64,000 nt of DNA from Brachypterus glaber (lineage: Eukaryota; Arthropoda; Insecta; Coleoptera; Kateretidae), in assembly GCA_958510825.1 (NCBI GenBank), contig OY294051.1, forward strand, positions 28,259,265 through 28,323,264, given 5' to 3'. Below are positions 9,840-21,952 of the stretch, piece after piece. Below the pieces are notes generated by a model. That model did no database searches. It worked only from the letters and a program-made list of their open reading frames with translations, and was not told where the DNA came from. Position numbers and translations under genes: made by a program. How positions within the stretch are numbered: position 1 is the stretch's first letter; every line of letters begins with the position of its first letter.

Positions 9840-10661
9840 CCAATCCAATTCCAGTATGGCTTTTCCCTTTGGGTAGTTGGCCAGCTCGATCTAGTATAAT
9901 TTTCGGCCTACGCAAAACCATCTTACTCTGTAGTGATGTTTGAGCAGACTCCAAAAGTCCAAAAAAATATCTTTAAAATTTATAAAAAAATTGACTTTAC
10001 ATGTTCAACAGTTCCACATTAAAATTTAACATCACACAATAAAAAAAACATAAATATTCACGATTCACTTAAAACTTTACTATTAAAGTAGTATTTTCAC
10101 GAAACAACAAATTAAAATAAATCAAGTCCTGTGCATATCTACGATAGCAGGCTGATGCAGGAATATATCCGCCAAAGCGGCCACATCCGCCTCTTACAAA
10201 GAACACGCTGCGACTGTAGATTAACGTTACCTAACCTAATGTACACTTTAAAGTCGGGAAGTTTATACGTTGCAAAATTCACTTTCTTACACCGCTATGG
10301 CATGATTTTTTTTAGGCGAGGCAAGATTAAAATTTTACTCCCTTCGTAAGTTTGCGCCCCTCTTATTTATGCCCGAAAAAAGTCATCATTTAAACAAAAG
10401 AAACACCCTATGACATTAACCCATTTTTTTGTATTTTTAGGAACTAAAACATATTTAATAGGTTTTATGTTAGGGTGTTTATAGGAACTGTTACGATGCG
10501 ATAATTTGTAGGGTTTTATATAAATATTTTCCCAGTTATACCAACATAAATTCATTAATTTTTTCATAATAGCTTCCTATTCATGAATTCATTCATTATC
10601 CAACTATACAAGGTTGGTAGCCAACTGCTGACCAATTATTCGGAAGGAAAAAGCCAATAAC

Positions 10662-10694
<33 letters not shown>

Positions 10695-11059
10695 TAGCCG
10701 ACTGCCTTTTTGTCAAGTTGACTTTGTTGTTTCTTTGAACTTTTAGTTTATTTCTTGCATTTTGCCAAGATCTTGCATTAAAATTGGTAAATCACGTAAT
10801 ATTACTCTTGATGTTGACGCTGATTACATATGTATGCAAATCTACTTCAAATTTGAAAATGTATGAATGAAAGAATTTAATTATTAAATAATTATTATGA
10901 ATCAATATGAAACAATGGCAACAGTGTAAGACCTTCAATTTACTACAAATAGTTGCATTTTAATAATTCTCTCCAGAAAAAAATAGGGTAATAGTAGTAT
11001 TCTATAAAGATCTTTCAGGTCCACAGACTGTGGACCACCGTGTTTCTAATGTATGATTT
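9840..11059. other. Non-coding stretch with (GA)n microsatellite
   Basis: No gene recognised. Bases 10662-10696 are a GA microsatellite with one GATAGA interruption. The rest shows no paired repeats that I could find. Confidence 0.5.
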
Positions 11060-11215
11060 CTAAGGTTAGACAGATAAAGTTAGGGCTAACGTTAGAATAA
11101 CGTTTATCTAACATTCCGTAAAAGTCTAACGTTAGATAAACATTATTCTAACTTTAGACCCTAATGTTAGGCATCTAACATTCAAATCACATTTATCTAA
11201 CGTAAGCTTAGGGTT
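11060..11215. repeat. AACGTTAG hairpin repeat, copy 1
   Basis: Built from inverted copies of AACGTTAGATAAACGTTATT. The arm GTTAGAATAACGTTTATC near 11090 is mirrored by GATAAACATTATTCTAAC near 11134. It is followed by GACCCTAATGTTAGG and CTAACATTCAAATCACATT. The same order of blocks recurs at 11347-11460. Confidence 0.75.
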
Positions 11216-11346
11216 ATTTTGCACCAAGAAATGAAGTCATCTTCAGATAATTGAAGATGCCTACAGAAATAGAAGATACCTCCAGAAATAGAATACAAAA
11301 TTAAGTAATCATTCCCTAGTAGAAATTAAACGGTTTGTTAGTTGCC

Positions 11347-11460
11347 TAAGGTTGGAATAACGTTTATCTGACGTTTGGTAAAACGTTAGAAAAACGTTAT
11401 TCTAACGTTTGACCCTAACGTTAGGCTTCTAACATTCAAACCACATTCATCTAACGTTAG
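11347..11460. repeat. AACGTTAG hairpin repeat, copy 2
   Basis: Repeats the blocks of 11060-11215 in the same order and strand (GGAATAACGTTTATCTGACG, AACGTTATTCTAACG, GACCCTAACGTTAGG, CTAACATTCAAACCACATT). It is closer to the palindromic consensus CTAACGTTAG than copy 1. The two copies are 130-190 bp apart and may be remnants of one duplicated MITE. Confidence 0.75.
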
Positions 11461-11581
11461 TTCAAGTCGTTCTAAGGTTTCTTTCCATCCGGTTTATTAC
11501 TATTATAGTTCTAAGCCGAAGATAAAACCTTTTTAATGTCTGGGCACGAAAACTAAACCAGATTAAGTTTCCACATTTATA

Positions 11582-11762
11582 TACAGGGTATACAAGGTTA
11601 TTTAGAAATAAGAGGTGATTGAACTACTTTTTAGATGTACCCTTAGGAAGGTCGTAGCTCCCTTAGGGCTCATTTCCGGACCACCCTTTATAGTAACTTT
11701 TTTCATATTTTTTAACGTAAAATCATCAAATTTCTTAAACTTATTACTGAATAACCCTGTAT
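11582..11762. mobile_element. Short TACAGGGT-ended MITE
   Basis: Ends are TACAGGGTATACAAGG and its rough inverse ATAACCCTGTA. This is the CAGGG type of terminal repeat with TA flanks also seen at 17260-17567 and 30055-32046. Inside, GTCGTAGCTCCCTTAG (11651-11666) is a block also found at 49956 and, in variants, in the elements at 58167 and 61360. Confidence 0.55.
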
Positions 11763-12695
11763 AGTCACGTCATTTTTGCATGGTTAACTTGTCATAAGTC
11801 TCAAACTTCAGTTTTTTAGCAGAATTTCAGTAATATGACCTAAGTTTTACGTCATACCCATTTGACTTTGAATTTCTGACGTCTTTTTGTGTACTTTTAC
11901 ATCGTATTCTACTTTCATATAATCCTGAGGCAAAATATGATGTAAAAATGCGTCATCTTTAATAAAAAGTCACTATGGTTACCAAAGTATGGTAAGTATA
12001 AAAGATATTTTGTAGATTTTGGGACATATTGTATATATTGTATGTATTGTACCTCTAACTCTACTGGCAGTAACGATGATTCGCGTGAACTTAGATCTAG
12101 ATTGGTTTATTTTGACAAATCAGGTCCAACATTAAAAAATCGTACAAAATCACCATTAAACACAGTTGGTGAGTTTTGTCATTTTTCTTTCCTTAAAGTA
12201 ACTAGAGTCCCTTAAAATCATGAAATATTGGTACCAAAAAAAAACTGTTACAAAAACTTATTTTAAAATTTCTGTTTTAAGTTGCAACTTTATTAAGTTT
12301 AAGCAATCTTTCAAAATTATAAAAATAATCTTTTTGTTTTATATAAACTGTAATACAATTTTATTGTATTGTAAGTTTTAAGAAAATAATATTTTTAATA
12401 AGCATTTCTTTGAGGTTTATATTTCATTTAGATTTTAAATTAAAAAAAAACTTAAATAGGTATAGCAAAAACGTAAAATATTTTTCCATTTTTTCTGTTT
12501 GCTGAAATTTCTTATACTTAAGAAAAACAAACACTCGTATCACAAAAAAACTATCACAAATTATTCAATAATATTAATAATAGAGAAATATTAATATTAA
12601 ATCGTTAGTTTATTTAGTAAATTAAATTTAAATTTGCCATTTTTATGGCATCCATGATTTTGAATACCCCTCGTATATCCAAGATCCAACAAAAT
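11763..12695. other. AT-rich stretch, nothing recognised
   Basis: No exon or repeat pair recognised; long A and T runs predominate. Confidence 0.45.
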
Positions 12696-12762
12696 ATTTA
12701 ACCCTAGGGTAGGCGCGTCGCAATTTAAATGGCGAGGCATGCGCGCCTCGCTAAAAGGTTAA
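12696..12762. repeat. GC-rich hairpin in AT-rich context
   Basis: Core GCGAGGC ATGCGC GCCTCGC (12732-12750), with CGTCGC-type sequence to its left and outer TTAACC (12696) and GGTTAA (12756) in inverse order. The base composition is unlike that of the flanks. It may be a tiny foldback element. Confidence 0.5.
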
Positions 12763-12821
12763 GACAATTTTTTGTACAAAATATAAATCTGGCCTCCCCC
12801 AAAACATACACATGCATAATA

Positions 12822-13193
12822 TTAACACGTTAACGGTTGGTTCCTGTACCTATATTTAAAATTAATTTTCACATGTACAATAAGCTACTAAGAAAGTTTG
12901 CCAGAGCCATATCAGTCATGTCCGTTAATCTATTCCGAATCTATTGTATTGTAAACAATATTGACCAATTTATTTTTGTGTTAGAAACAAATAAAAAATG
13001 TGCATTTTTAATTTACAGGAAACAGTGACCAAATTGTTTTTTTTTTGCGGTAGTAGATACCTTGCGAGTAACTTAACTTCATACTCGACTTTTGATACGG
13101 TAACCCACGAATCGCTCACTCAGTGAGTGCCATGACCATTTGAAAAAGTTTTTAATTGATGACTGGTGAAGACCATGTCCGTTAACGTGTTAA
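12822..13193. mobile_element. 372 bp MITE with TTAA ends (piggyBac-like)
   Basis: TTAA at 12822-12825 and 13190-13193 flanks an exact 11 bp terminal inverted repeat, CACGTTAACGG at 12826-12836 and CCGTTAACGTG at 13179-13189. TTAA duplication is the hallmark of piggyBac-type insertion, which suggests a non-autonomous piggyBac relative. No transposase sequence is inside. Confidence 0.6.
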
Positions 13194-13252
13194 AATGGTG
13201 TTACAAGTTGCACAAAACTGATTTTAACTCTGGACAAAAAGGCTTAAGAATA

Positions 13253-13451
13253 AATTTTCCTACGACGTAGTTAGTAGTTAGTGCTTGTTTTTCACTCGTT
13301 ACCATGACAGCGGTCGGAAAGTGAATAGCAGCTGATTTTACATGTCTGCTGTCAGAAAATAAATGAACGTCAAACACAAAACCTCAAAATATAAAATTAA
13401 TTTTAAGACAATTTTGCGTTTGAATGTTTTGGTGCTAGGTCGTAGGAAAAA
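13253..13451. mobile_element. Small inverted-repeat element, ATTTTCCTACGAC ends
   Basis: The left end ATTTTCCTACGAC (13254-13266) and right end GTCGTAGGAAAAT (13439-13451) are inverse copies about 200 bp apart. No coding content. Confidence 0.5.
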
Positions 13452-14909
13452 TAGTAGTAATAGTGTCCTCAAACAGCAGATAGTGTTAGCTTAGATAGTT
13501 ATAGTTTCTACCATAATAACTTCCGAGCCGTGGCGAAAGCCATTTATTAAGGGAGGCAAGGTTTAATTTTTCCATATTTTTAAATAAAGAATTGCCAATT
13601 TGTTTCCCAAAAAAACAATGACCAAAAAAAGCTCATTAGCTAGAATTTTCCAACTATCTGAAAAATTAACAACTTCAAAGATTCCTTCAAATTGCCAACT
13701 CTTTTATAGCTACGGCACTTCATAAGTAATAAAGTCAAAATCAATTTATGCTATGCAAAATAACACCATCCATTAAACAAACGAAATCTAAAACGGAGGT
13801 AGCATGTTACTAAACAAGATTTTTCAAAAATAAATCTGAAAATTTAATATCTATACTAATATAGTATATTTATACAGTTCCTAAAATATAATTTATTTGA
13901 GCCAGAGCACGCACTTCATTTTTATACTTTTTACAAAAGCTATAAAATATAAATTAAGTCTAAAGCGATTTTTGTACAACTACCATAATTTTATTGAAGG
14001 TTTAAACAAACTTATTTGGTAACATGCTACTACGTCAGCCAAGTAATTTTCAAACAAAAAAGAAACTAGTAAATAAAAAAATGAGATCCAAATACACCCA
14101 ATCAATTTAAAATCTTAAAACAGAAAATAAATCAATTAAAAACGGTCTAGCCTAAATTTGTATAGACCAGAAATTTTGTGATTTTACTTACCAGCCTTCA
14201 TATTTTTGTTGCACTTTTTTCCAATAAATATTAACTAAAATTTAATCTAAAACGAAGAAAAACTATTTAATAAAAAATTAAACTAAAATCCTTGCTCTAG
14301 TTACGTTTAGAGAAAAACAATTCTTTCTATACGTTGTATAAATAAATTTACACCCTATATTAATATAGCACGGTAATCATAAAGCCAATTTAAGTTTCAA
14401 ACAATGCTCAAAGCAAACATCAATGGATATTGATCGTTTTCGGAGGATACTGTTAAAAGTTCTTGGTGATTGGCCCGTTTTTTTTTACAATTTTATGTAT
14501 GATTTTGAAATTTATAGCAATAACAATTTTAGTTTTTTTTTTGTCCGTAGAATCATAATCTGTTCACAAAATTGTCTATCGATTTTTATTTTCATCACAT
14601 AAAACTGTCAATAATGGATTTTATTTATTGAATTTTTTTTTGATAACAAAAATCGGTAAAGCAATTCTGCTGTTGACGGTTATGCATAGCCTAGACCCTA
14701 TTCTAACAATTAACCATTCCTTAAAACTTACATCGGATTTAGGACTACCGTGATAAGTAACCATATATTTCAACAAATTACCCCAGAAATTAGAAGCACA
14801 ATCGGGAAATTTAATGCACTTACAGCCCAGTTGTGAAGGTTGTAAGCTGTATTTACTAATCAGTAGGTAAAAAAGTTGAGCTTTTATTTATTTTTATGTT
14901 ATAGACAGA
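13452..14909. other. Non-coding stretch, nothing recognised
   Basis: About 1.5 kb of AT-rich sequence. I see no exon, RNA gene or paired repeat. Confidence 0.5.
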
Positions 14910-15138
14910 GTTGATACTTTCATTACAATAACAGGGTCGAAAAACGGGAATTTTACATTATTTACAATTTTTGGTGAGTTTGTTTAATACATACCTATGC
15001 CGAATAAGATTATATGTCTGTATACAGACATAATATTATAATCTTATTCGGCATAGGTATGTATTAAAAAAACTCACCAAAAATTAGAAATAATGCAAAA
15101 TTCCCGTCCGACCCTATTATTGTAATGAAAGTATCAAC
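14910..15138. repeat. 229 bp near-perfect palindrome
   Basis: Arms of about 105 bp are near-identical inverses, from GTTGATACTTTCATTACAAT on the left to ATTGTAATGAAAGTATCAAC on the right. The centre is TGTCTGTATACAGACA (15015-15030). CCTATGCCGAATAAGATTAT is mirrored exactly on the right. Few mismatches separate the arms, so it is recent. It is probably a full-length foldback MITE. Confidence 0.9.
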
Positions 15139-15601
15139 TTTGGTTATGGAAACTAAATAAGATTTAGCATTAAATTTAATATCTTCAAATATTATTAAAA
15201 GTCAAACTAGTCAAAGCCAACTATATACCGCCTTGATATTTGGAAGTTGTCTTTGACCAGTAAAAATTACTTATAATTTCTATGTTACCTACTGCCCTTA
15301 ATATAGAAATAATTACGGTGAAGTTTACTCTACTTATCTACAATTTAAAGCTGTATCACAGATTAGGCATTTGCCTGTTTGGAAACAGATAAGAAACCCG
15401 GCAATAAAAATTTATAGTCCGGACTTGATATTGTACCTTTAAATTGGTATGGCCGAGTCCAAACCAGCTGTGGTCGGCAATCCCAAAAACCCCAACTTTG
15501 GCGTGAAGTTCGAAAATTTTATCGGATCTTTTTCGGCGATCCCAAAAACCTTTAGTTGCCAACTTGAAAATATTATAAAACATTTAAAATTAATGATAAG
15601 C

Positions 15602-16244
15602 CGCACCCGTTATGGAACCGTGTCATAAGACATAACATTTTGAAAAAAGTGTTTAGTGTATTATTACTCTTATTGAGATCTACCGATCTGTATAACTGGC
15701 ACATTACATCTAACTAAGTTTATTTTTTTAAGGTATAGTTATTTTAAATTTGCCGCTAAATAATCCACAAAGTTCGATTTACACTAAGGCTTGTTTTGAA
15801 TGTCAACATAACCAAAATTTATAATTTTTGTTTACTTACTTTGTTTTTATGATGTAAAAAAGAGAATTGATAAAGCTGTTGCTAAAAACACTTTTGTATT
15901 CCTGTAGAAACAAAATTTGCTTATAAAATCGTTTTTATTCCAATAATTTAGAGGAATAAACCATTGTTTTGTTATCGTTAATGGCACGTCAACGTTTACG
16001 GTTGTGTAAATTGGGCCTAGTCATTTCGCTTACGACGCATGCGTATCTAACGTTGCTATGGTAATTTCGAGATTGTTTACAAGCGGGAAGGTTTAAAATA
16101 ACTATACCTTAAAAAAATAAACTTTAGCAAAGTTATATGTAATATACCAGTTATACAGATCGGTAGATCTCAATAAGAGCAGTAATAATACTTAAACACC
16201 TTTTTCAAAATTTTGTGTTATGACACTGTTCTATAAAGGGTGCG
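15602..16244. mobile_element. 643 bp element with ~155 bp terminal inverted repeats
   Basis: The left arm 15602-15757 is mirrored by 16088-16244. Shared inverse blocks include GTGTCATAAGACATAAC against GTGTTATGACAC, and GAGATCTACCGATCTGTATA against TATACAGATCGGTAGATCTC. The interior of ~330 bp has no frame. It is a non-autonomous DNA transposon of unknown class. Confidence 0.8.
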
Positions 16245-16846
16245 AAGTGTCCTTTTCTTGACTTTTTCTAATTTGAATTGCCGAAAAAAATTCTGCCACA
16301 ATACTTCTTTTATTATTATTTGAACACTGTATATTGGTAGATTGATGCCTAAGTTTCCTTTTTAGGACTTTTATTGTTCTGGTTTAAGTAATGTTTTAAC
16401 TGACAATGAATTTGAAACACAAGATAGTCTTACATAGAACACAAGAAGCAAGTGAGCATAAACTCGGGGTTTATGTCCGCCTATGTCTTTCTTTTTTAAG
16501 TATCTTTGTCAACTTTCGTATCTGGTTCTCCCCAATCTGTGGCTGTATTATTTGACTTTAGATATTGAACACTAAATGAGTAAATATTTATTATTTTACA
16601 TATTATGTTTCTTTGAAATAGGGTTTCCCAAATAGTTTGGGGAAATTTATTGAAAACAATGGTTTCTAAACACATTCATATTCATTTTTACCACAGAATT
16701 TTCATTAACACAGTCACAGTTTATTTTCCACCACAGATCGCTTTCAAAAGAGCTTACAAGTTTACAAATTGTGTTTGTTTAAGTAGTAGTCTAAGAACAT
16801 TTAAACATTTTCAACAATTTATTTTTTGCCGGCCGAATTTTGCATT
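16245..16846. other. Non-coding stretch, nothing recognised
   Basis: Between two inverted-repeat elements; no exon or repeat pair seen. Confidence 0.45.
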
Positions 16847-17975
16847 CAGGGTGTCTCAACGAAGTCGACTCGTTCGATATGTAGTAAACTATCCACTTTA
16901 GAGAAAAACTTTAAAGGGAAAAGTTGTATGGTTTTAAACAAGGCACATTCTAAAAATATTTAAAAGTCTTCTTAGGGTGGGTAACATCTCACTTAATTTT
17001 TCTAAATGGAATGGTATATTTTTTATTATGCCATCTTATTTTTCATAAAAATACGCTTTATTTTAATATCATATTATATGGGTCTATTATTTATAGTTTT
17101 GAGATATAATTTTCTTTTTGAGAAAAAATGCATTTTTAGTGATGAGATAAAACCTTTTCCAATTAATTTATTTTTTGTCAAAAATTAATAAAATTTTGCA
17201 AGCGTATTTCAAAAAGGTATATTTAATCACTTTTTGCGCAAAAACTAAAATAATTTATACAGGGCGTTCAAAATAAGTATTCAAACTTTTGGATTTTCAA
17301 ACATAAAAAACTCAGTTTTTTTTAATGGAATGCTATATTTTTATTCACTCGTTAAATGTAGGATAAAATTCTGCGTATAATGATATGACATATTTTAAAC
17401 TCAATTATTTTAAAAACCGCTAAACGGATCTATAAAGTATCTTATATCATTGTACGCAGAATATTATCCTACATTTAATGAGTGAATAAAATAGCATTCC
17501 ATTAAAAAAAAATGAGTTTTTTATGTTTTAAAATCCAAAAGATTTAATATTTTTTTTGAACGCCCTGTATAAAATATTTAATTCTTTGCACATAAAGTAA
17601 TTAGATACAACCTTTTAAGATAAGCTTGAAAAATTTTATTAATTTTTGACAAAAAATAAAGAAATTGGAGAAGGTTTTATCTCTTTACTAAAAATGCATT
17701 TTTTTCTCAAAAACAAATTATATCTCCAAAACTATAAACAATAGACCATATAATATGGTATCAAAATAAAGAAATTTTAATGATAAATAAGATGGAATAA
17801 AAAATACAACATTCTATTTAAAAAAATTAAGTCAGATGTTACCCACCCTAAGAAGACCATCCTGTGTATTTTTTTATTTTTTTAAAATGTGGCTTGTTTA
17901 AAACCATACAACTTTTCCCTCTAAAGTGGATAGTTTACTATATATCGACCGAGTCGGCTTGGTTGAGACACCCTG
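16847..17975. mobile_element. Foldback element (outer), CAGGGTGTCTCAAC ends
   Basis: The left arm 16847-17250 and right arm 17585-17975 are inverse copies along ~400 bp. They start with CAGGGTGTCTCAAC and GTTGAGACACCCTG and include CTTCTTAGGGTGGGTAACAT and AAAACCTTTTCCAATT-type blocks. Almost the entire element is stem. A second foldback (17260-17567) sits exactly in the loop. TA follows the right end, consistent with the TA target sites of Tc1/mariner-type elements. Confidence 0.85.
17260..17567. mobile_element. Nested foldback element, CAGGGCGTTCAAA ends
   Basis: 308 bp flanked by TA on both sides. The ends are CAGGGCGTTCAAAATAAG and the inverse ending TTTGAACGCCCTG. Both arms carry AATGGAATGCTATATTTTTA and GTAGGATAAAATTCTGCG in inverse order. 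It lies in the loop of the outer element, giving a palindrome within a palindrome. Confidence 0.85.
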
Positions 17976-18484
17976 TATATCTTAAAGTACATTAAGCTAT
18001 TTCCAAATCACTATATTTTGTATCCGGTTTCTTTGGGTGTCAAAAGCCTAAAAAAGTTGCTAAAATTATGTACTCTAAAAAGTCCCAACTAGGATTTTTG
18101 GTTTCCGCTACGTGATCATTACCACAATTGGTTACTGCATAGACATTTCGTTACTGCATAGACATTTGTCGAAATAGTTTAGCTTTTTTTGTCCAAGGTG
18201 CGATATCAATATTAACTTATGCATATCATCCATTTCGGTTTGGAAGTAAAAAAATATGGTATGAAAATAGTAATGACGGAAATTTTTTAGTAAATATTAA
18301 TAATATAATTCTAAAAAACTAATGGGCCAAGAAAATTATGAAGTTTTATTGTTTAAATAAATTACATAATTAAAAATTATTTTAATGTTAGGAACGCAAA
18401 ATTAAATATATTTTAGTAAAATGTGTTATAAAAATTTGTTATCATTTGTCACTATTTACTTACTTTGTAGTGAAATTATGATTA
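17976..18484. other. Non-coding stretch, nothing recognised
   Basis: A short direct repeat, GTTACTGCATAGACATTT, occurs twice near 18130-18170. Otherwise featureless. Confidence 0.45.
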
Positions 18485-18818
18485 CCCAGGTAGCAAGGTG
18501 TCGTCGTGAAAACGTCGCTTTTTGGTCCATATTGGTCCCCTACGTCATTTGGCCGAATTAAGGCGTCTTCAGGACGTTTATTTTTAGACGGACCAGAGAC
18601 GTCTTTGAAAGACGTCTCAAAGACGTCCAAAAAATGACCCTACGTCATTTGGCCGAATTAAGACGTCTTCAGGACGTCTGCAAAGTTATGTTATTAGGCT
18701 GTGACATTTTAACGTACCTGCGACGTGTTTACTACGTCACGTTATAAGTATCCTCGTCAGTTACGTCATTAATATGACGTAAAAGCGACGTTTTTAAGAT
18801 GACACCCTGCTAACTGGG
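18485..18818. mobile_element. CCCAGGTAGCA MITE with GACGTC repeats
   Basis: Ends CCCAGGTAGCAAGGTGTC and GACACCCTGCTAACTGGG, flanked by TA on both sides. The interior holds about fourteen ACGTC/GACGT motifs and a direct repeat with a period of exactly 100 bp (TACGTCATTTGGCCGAATTA at 18541 and 18641). The related element at 22683-23461 has the same ends but a different internal motif. Confidence 0.8.
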
Positions 18819-20141
18819 TATGTAAATATTTTTCCAATACTACGTATTAACCATTAAAAAAATATGACGATTAAATTAAAATATTATGTATTTTTAATGA
18901 GTAGCTATAACCGCGCGATAACTTATAATTGTAACTAAAAAGTTATCTGTTACTATTTAAACAGTAACTTTAAACATTACTAAATAGTACCTAATGTATA
19001 AACTTTTAAAAACGTAGTTGTTACCTATATTATAACCAAATAGGAATGGTTACTTTAAAGTAGGATTATGGTAACTTTTTATGGCTGCAGCGACGTACCT
19101 TTTGGAACATTTTAGTAATATAAACCTGGTGGTCATTTTATTGAGTAATTACGTAGTTAATGCCACTTTATTACTATTGAGTAAAAAAAGGATAAAAGCA
19201 ATATTTTTGGTAGAATTTACTATTCTGTTGCCAATAAAAATATATTTAATTGTGTTTAACACCATAAAGTTATATTATTATATAATAAGTGAGATCTACG
19301 TAATAACAACTCATGAATGGTAGCGGTTCCAGTTATTTAGGTAAAATTCACAAAGAATGCTAGTTGGTCTTTGTAAATACGAATATACTAAATGTAATAA
19401 ATGTAATTTACAGGACTCGGTAAATTAAATATAAGTTTTAAAGGTAGGTACCTTTTTTAAACACCTTTTTTGGACACCCAACCGTATCCAGAACCTGGCG
19501 ATTTGGAAAAAGCCTAATTAGAAGAGATATGCAAAATTTAAAAGGGAGAAAATTACTTGTTTAAAATGTTCACAAGCTCTCCGACTATGCATTTATATTA
19601 TTTTAATCTATTTCATTGAACAAGTTCATAAAATTTTACAAGAAAATATGAAATCTAATAAGTTTTTTTTTATTTTCTTGTAAAAATTCACATTAAAAAG
19701 TTTCTATTAATATTAAAAATGCTATAGATTAAAAGTTGAAGTTTTGATATAAAAAATATGTTTCTGCAAGGTAAAAATACAACATTAAAGTAAAGTGCTA
19801 TAAAGATTAATTAAACCTTTATGCAAGTTAAAAAATTTATAAATAAGAAACCCTTTTTACACAAATATAAATATTGAGCCACAGACAACTCTGTACCATA
19901 CATAAAGGCTTTTCGGGTAAATCTGCCGCGTAATAACTGACAAGCTCTGCGTAATCTTAGGTAATTTTACATAGGTAATCTCGTATTTTGTATTACGTAA
20001 TCTCTCGTAATCTTCTGTACACGAGATTAACTTATTAAATCATGATTATGCTTATAAACAACCAAAATATTTCAAAAAAGCTTTAAATATCTAAAACTTC
20101 TTTTAAAGTACTTTGGTATAGTCATGATTCATATCTAACCA
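18819..20141. other. Non-coding stretch with one dispersed repeat piece
   Basis: Bases 19414-19515 match 1324-1430 (GACTCGGTAAATTAAA, CCAGAACCTGGCGATTTGG). Near 18925 there are small GATAACTT/AAGTTATC palindromes, and near 19980-20030 there are repeated GTAATCT words. No exon seen. Confidence 0.5.
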
Positions 20142-20804
20142 ATGTGAGGGGTATAGAATCAAATGGTGCAATGTCCACTCATGTGAATTTTACACCAGAA
20201 GAAAAAAACGAATTAAAACACACTCGTTTGGCAAATTTGTATTGTTTTGTATAATTTAATATTCTTTGATGTTATATTTCTTAATTTTAATAAGATTTTG
20301 ATTAAGTACGTAATAGTTTTTTAATTATAGTTAATAAATAAATGGACATTTCACCTATTGAAAATTACTAGGTTGGAAATAGTACTGTTTTATTAAGAAG
20401 AAATAATTATTAAACAAGCTTGTCCGGAAACTCTTCCGTCAATTCACAAAGTACATCATTTTCATTTATGTTTGGATCCTAACGGCTTCTTCGGACTCTA
20501 TGATTCCGCGATAGAAGATTAAATCTTCGTCGGTTCGCCAATGCTGTCCATAATGACAAACAAGTAATGCATTAGAATCCACTTTTTTTCAGTTTTAACA
20601 GTATTCTGACTAACTGATGACTGGACATTGTACTCTTTGAAACTGAATCACATATTTTAACCCTATCGTATACCCTTACATTGCTATTTTAGATTCGACG
20701 TTTATAGCGTTGCATAGAGCGGAAAAAACTGATTTGAACGCCATCTCTAACTCGATTCGACAAAAATGTGGACATGGCACCATTTGATTATATACCCCTC
20801 ATGT
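20142..20804. mobile_element. 655 bp element, GAGGGGTATA ends, ATGT duplication
   Basis: ATGT at 20142-20145 and 20801-20804 flanks terminal inverted repeats of about 32 bp (GAGGGGTATAGAATCAAATG on the left, its inverse ending TATACCCCTC on the right). The interior is AT-rich without a frame. It is a non-autonomous DNA transposon; the 4 bp duplication excludes hAT and Tc1 types. Confidence 0.75.
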
Positions 20805-21130
20805 AGTTATTACCAATAACCAAAGCATTCCGAAAAGGCTTATAGTATTTCAAAATAGACTTTTTTAGCAAATACCGAATCTGGTAAAATAAATTTACTT
20901 TAATTATATTAAATACAACGTCGTTCTGTGAACTTCTATCTGAATTACGTTTATTTATGCAGGTATTACTATATTTTTAAATAAAAATAAAAAACAAAGA
21001 AAGGTAATAGTCATCACTCGTGAGTCATGAGTCTGACAGACAGAAAATAAACTGAATTCAAATGACATTAAATAAAAGTTAACTGCGTGTTTTTTTTATA
21101 ACAAAACGACAACTTTTTTGATATTGTACT

Positions 21131-21269
21131 GGAAATTCAATAAAACCTGAAGTGACTCATACCTTTGCGAAGCTTCGACAAAATTACGCGAGTCACACCC
21201 GAACTGGTATGATCTTCACCTTTTACCACACCTTCGCAACTGAGCCACTGCAGGTTTTTTTGAATTTCC
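21131..21269. mobile_element. 139 bp hairpin element, GGAAATTCAA ends
   Basis: GGAAATTCAATAAAACCTG at the left is mirrored by CAGGTTTTTTTGAATTTCC at the right. GTGACTCATACC and GAGTCACACC add internal symmetry. Confidence 0.65.
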
Positions 21270-21767
21270 CGTATAGCACAGTCAAAATATTTAGTTTTAT
21301 ATTTTTCAAATTAAAAAATATAATTAAACTTTTATTAATTTGATTTTTACAATGTATTTATATATTTTTTGGTCCTTCATAGTTCACGAAATGTAAAAAT
21401 AGAATTTTTAGATTTTTGGAATGAATTTATCTTATTGAAAAAAATATTTCTTTAGTTTTAATATTTTGACTGCACTTTGATATAGATAGTTCAGTGAAAT
21501 TGTACACATATTTGCCTACATCTATAAAAGCACGCATACTACGCCGCATAGTATTTCAACTGTAAATCATGCGACCAACTTACATGATGTTACGATCTTC
21601 TGGACGCAGCAAAAAGGATAATAATTCAATGGCGCAGTTTTTACAGTTGAAGTGATAAATGAGTATCACGTTCATATGGCTTATTTACTTGGATAATCTA
21701 CTGCTTCTCCTAAACTAGCACAATATTCAACGGGGCCGACAACTTTAATTAAAAGTTACCAAATTAA

Positions 21768-21952
21768 TTGCGAGATGACCCTACTTGCAGGCGGACTCTC
21801 TGCACTATAGAATTTCATCAATCGGCGAAATTTTATATATCTGACTGGTACCGCTAAAATTTTAACGCGCGAAGAAGAAGAAGTAATTTATAGTACTAGA
21901 AGTAGTGTCATCTCGTAAAATGTTTGTGAATTTTTTTAAATATGGCCGCCGT
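21768..21952. repeat. Dispersed repeat related to 9270-9330
   Basis: GTCATCTCGTAAAATGTTTG with AAATATGGCCGCCGTTGAAC (21906-21952) matches 9284-9325. GCGAGATGACCCTACTTGCAG near 21771 is the inverse relative of the CTGCCAGCAGTGCTATCTCG block. These are fragments of one family, with inverted ends here as well. Confidence 0.5.
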
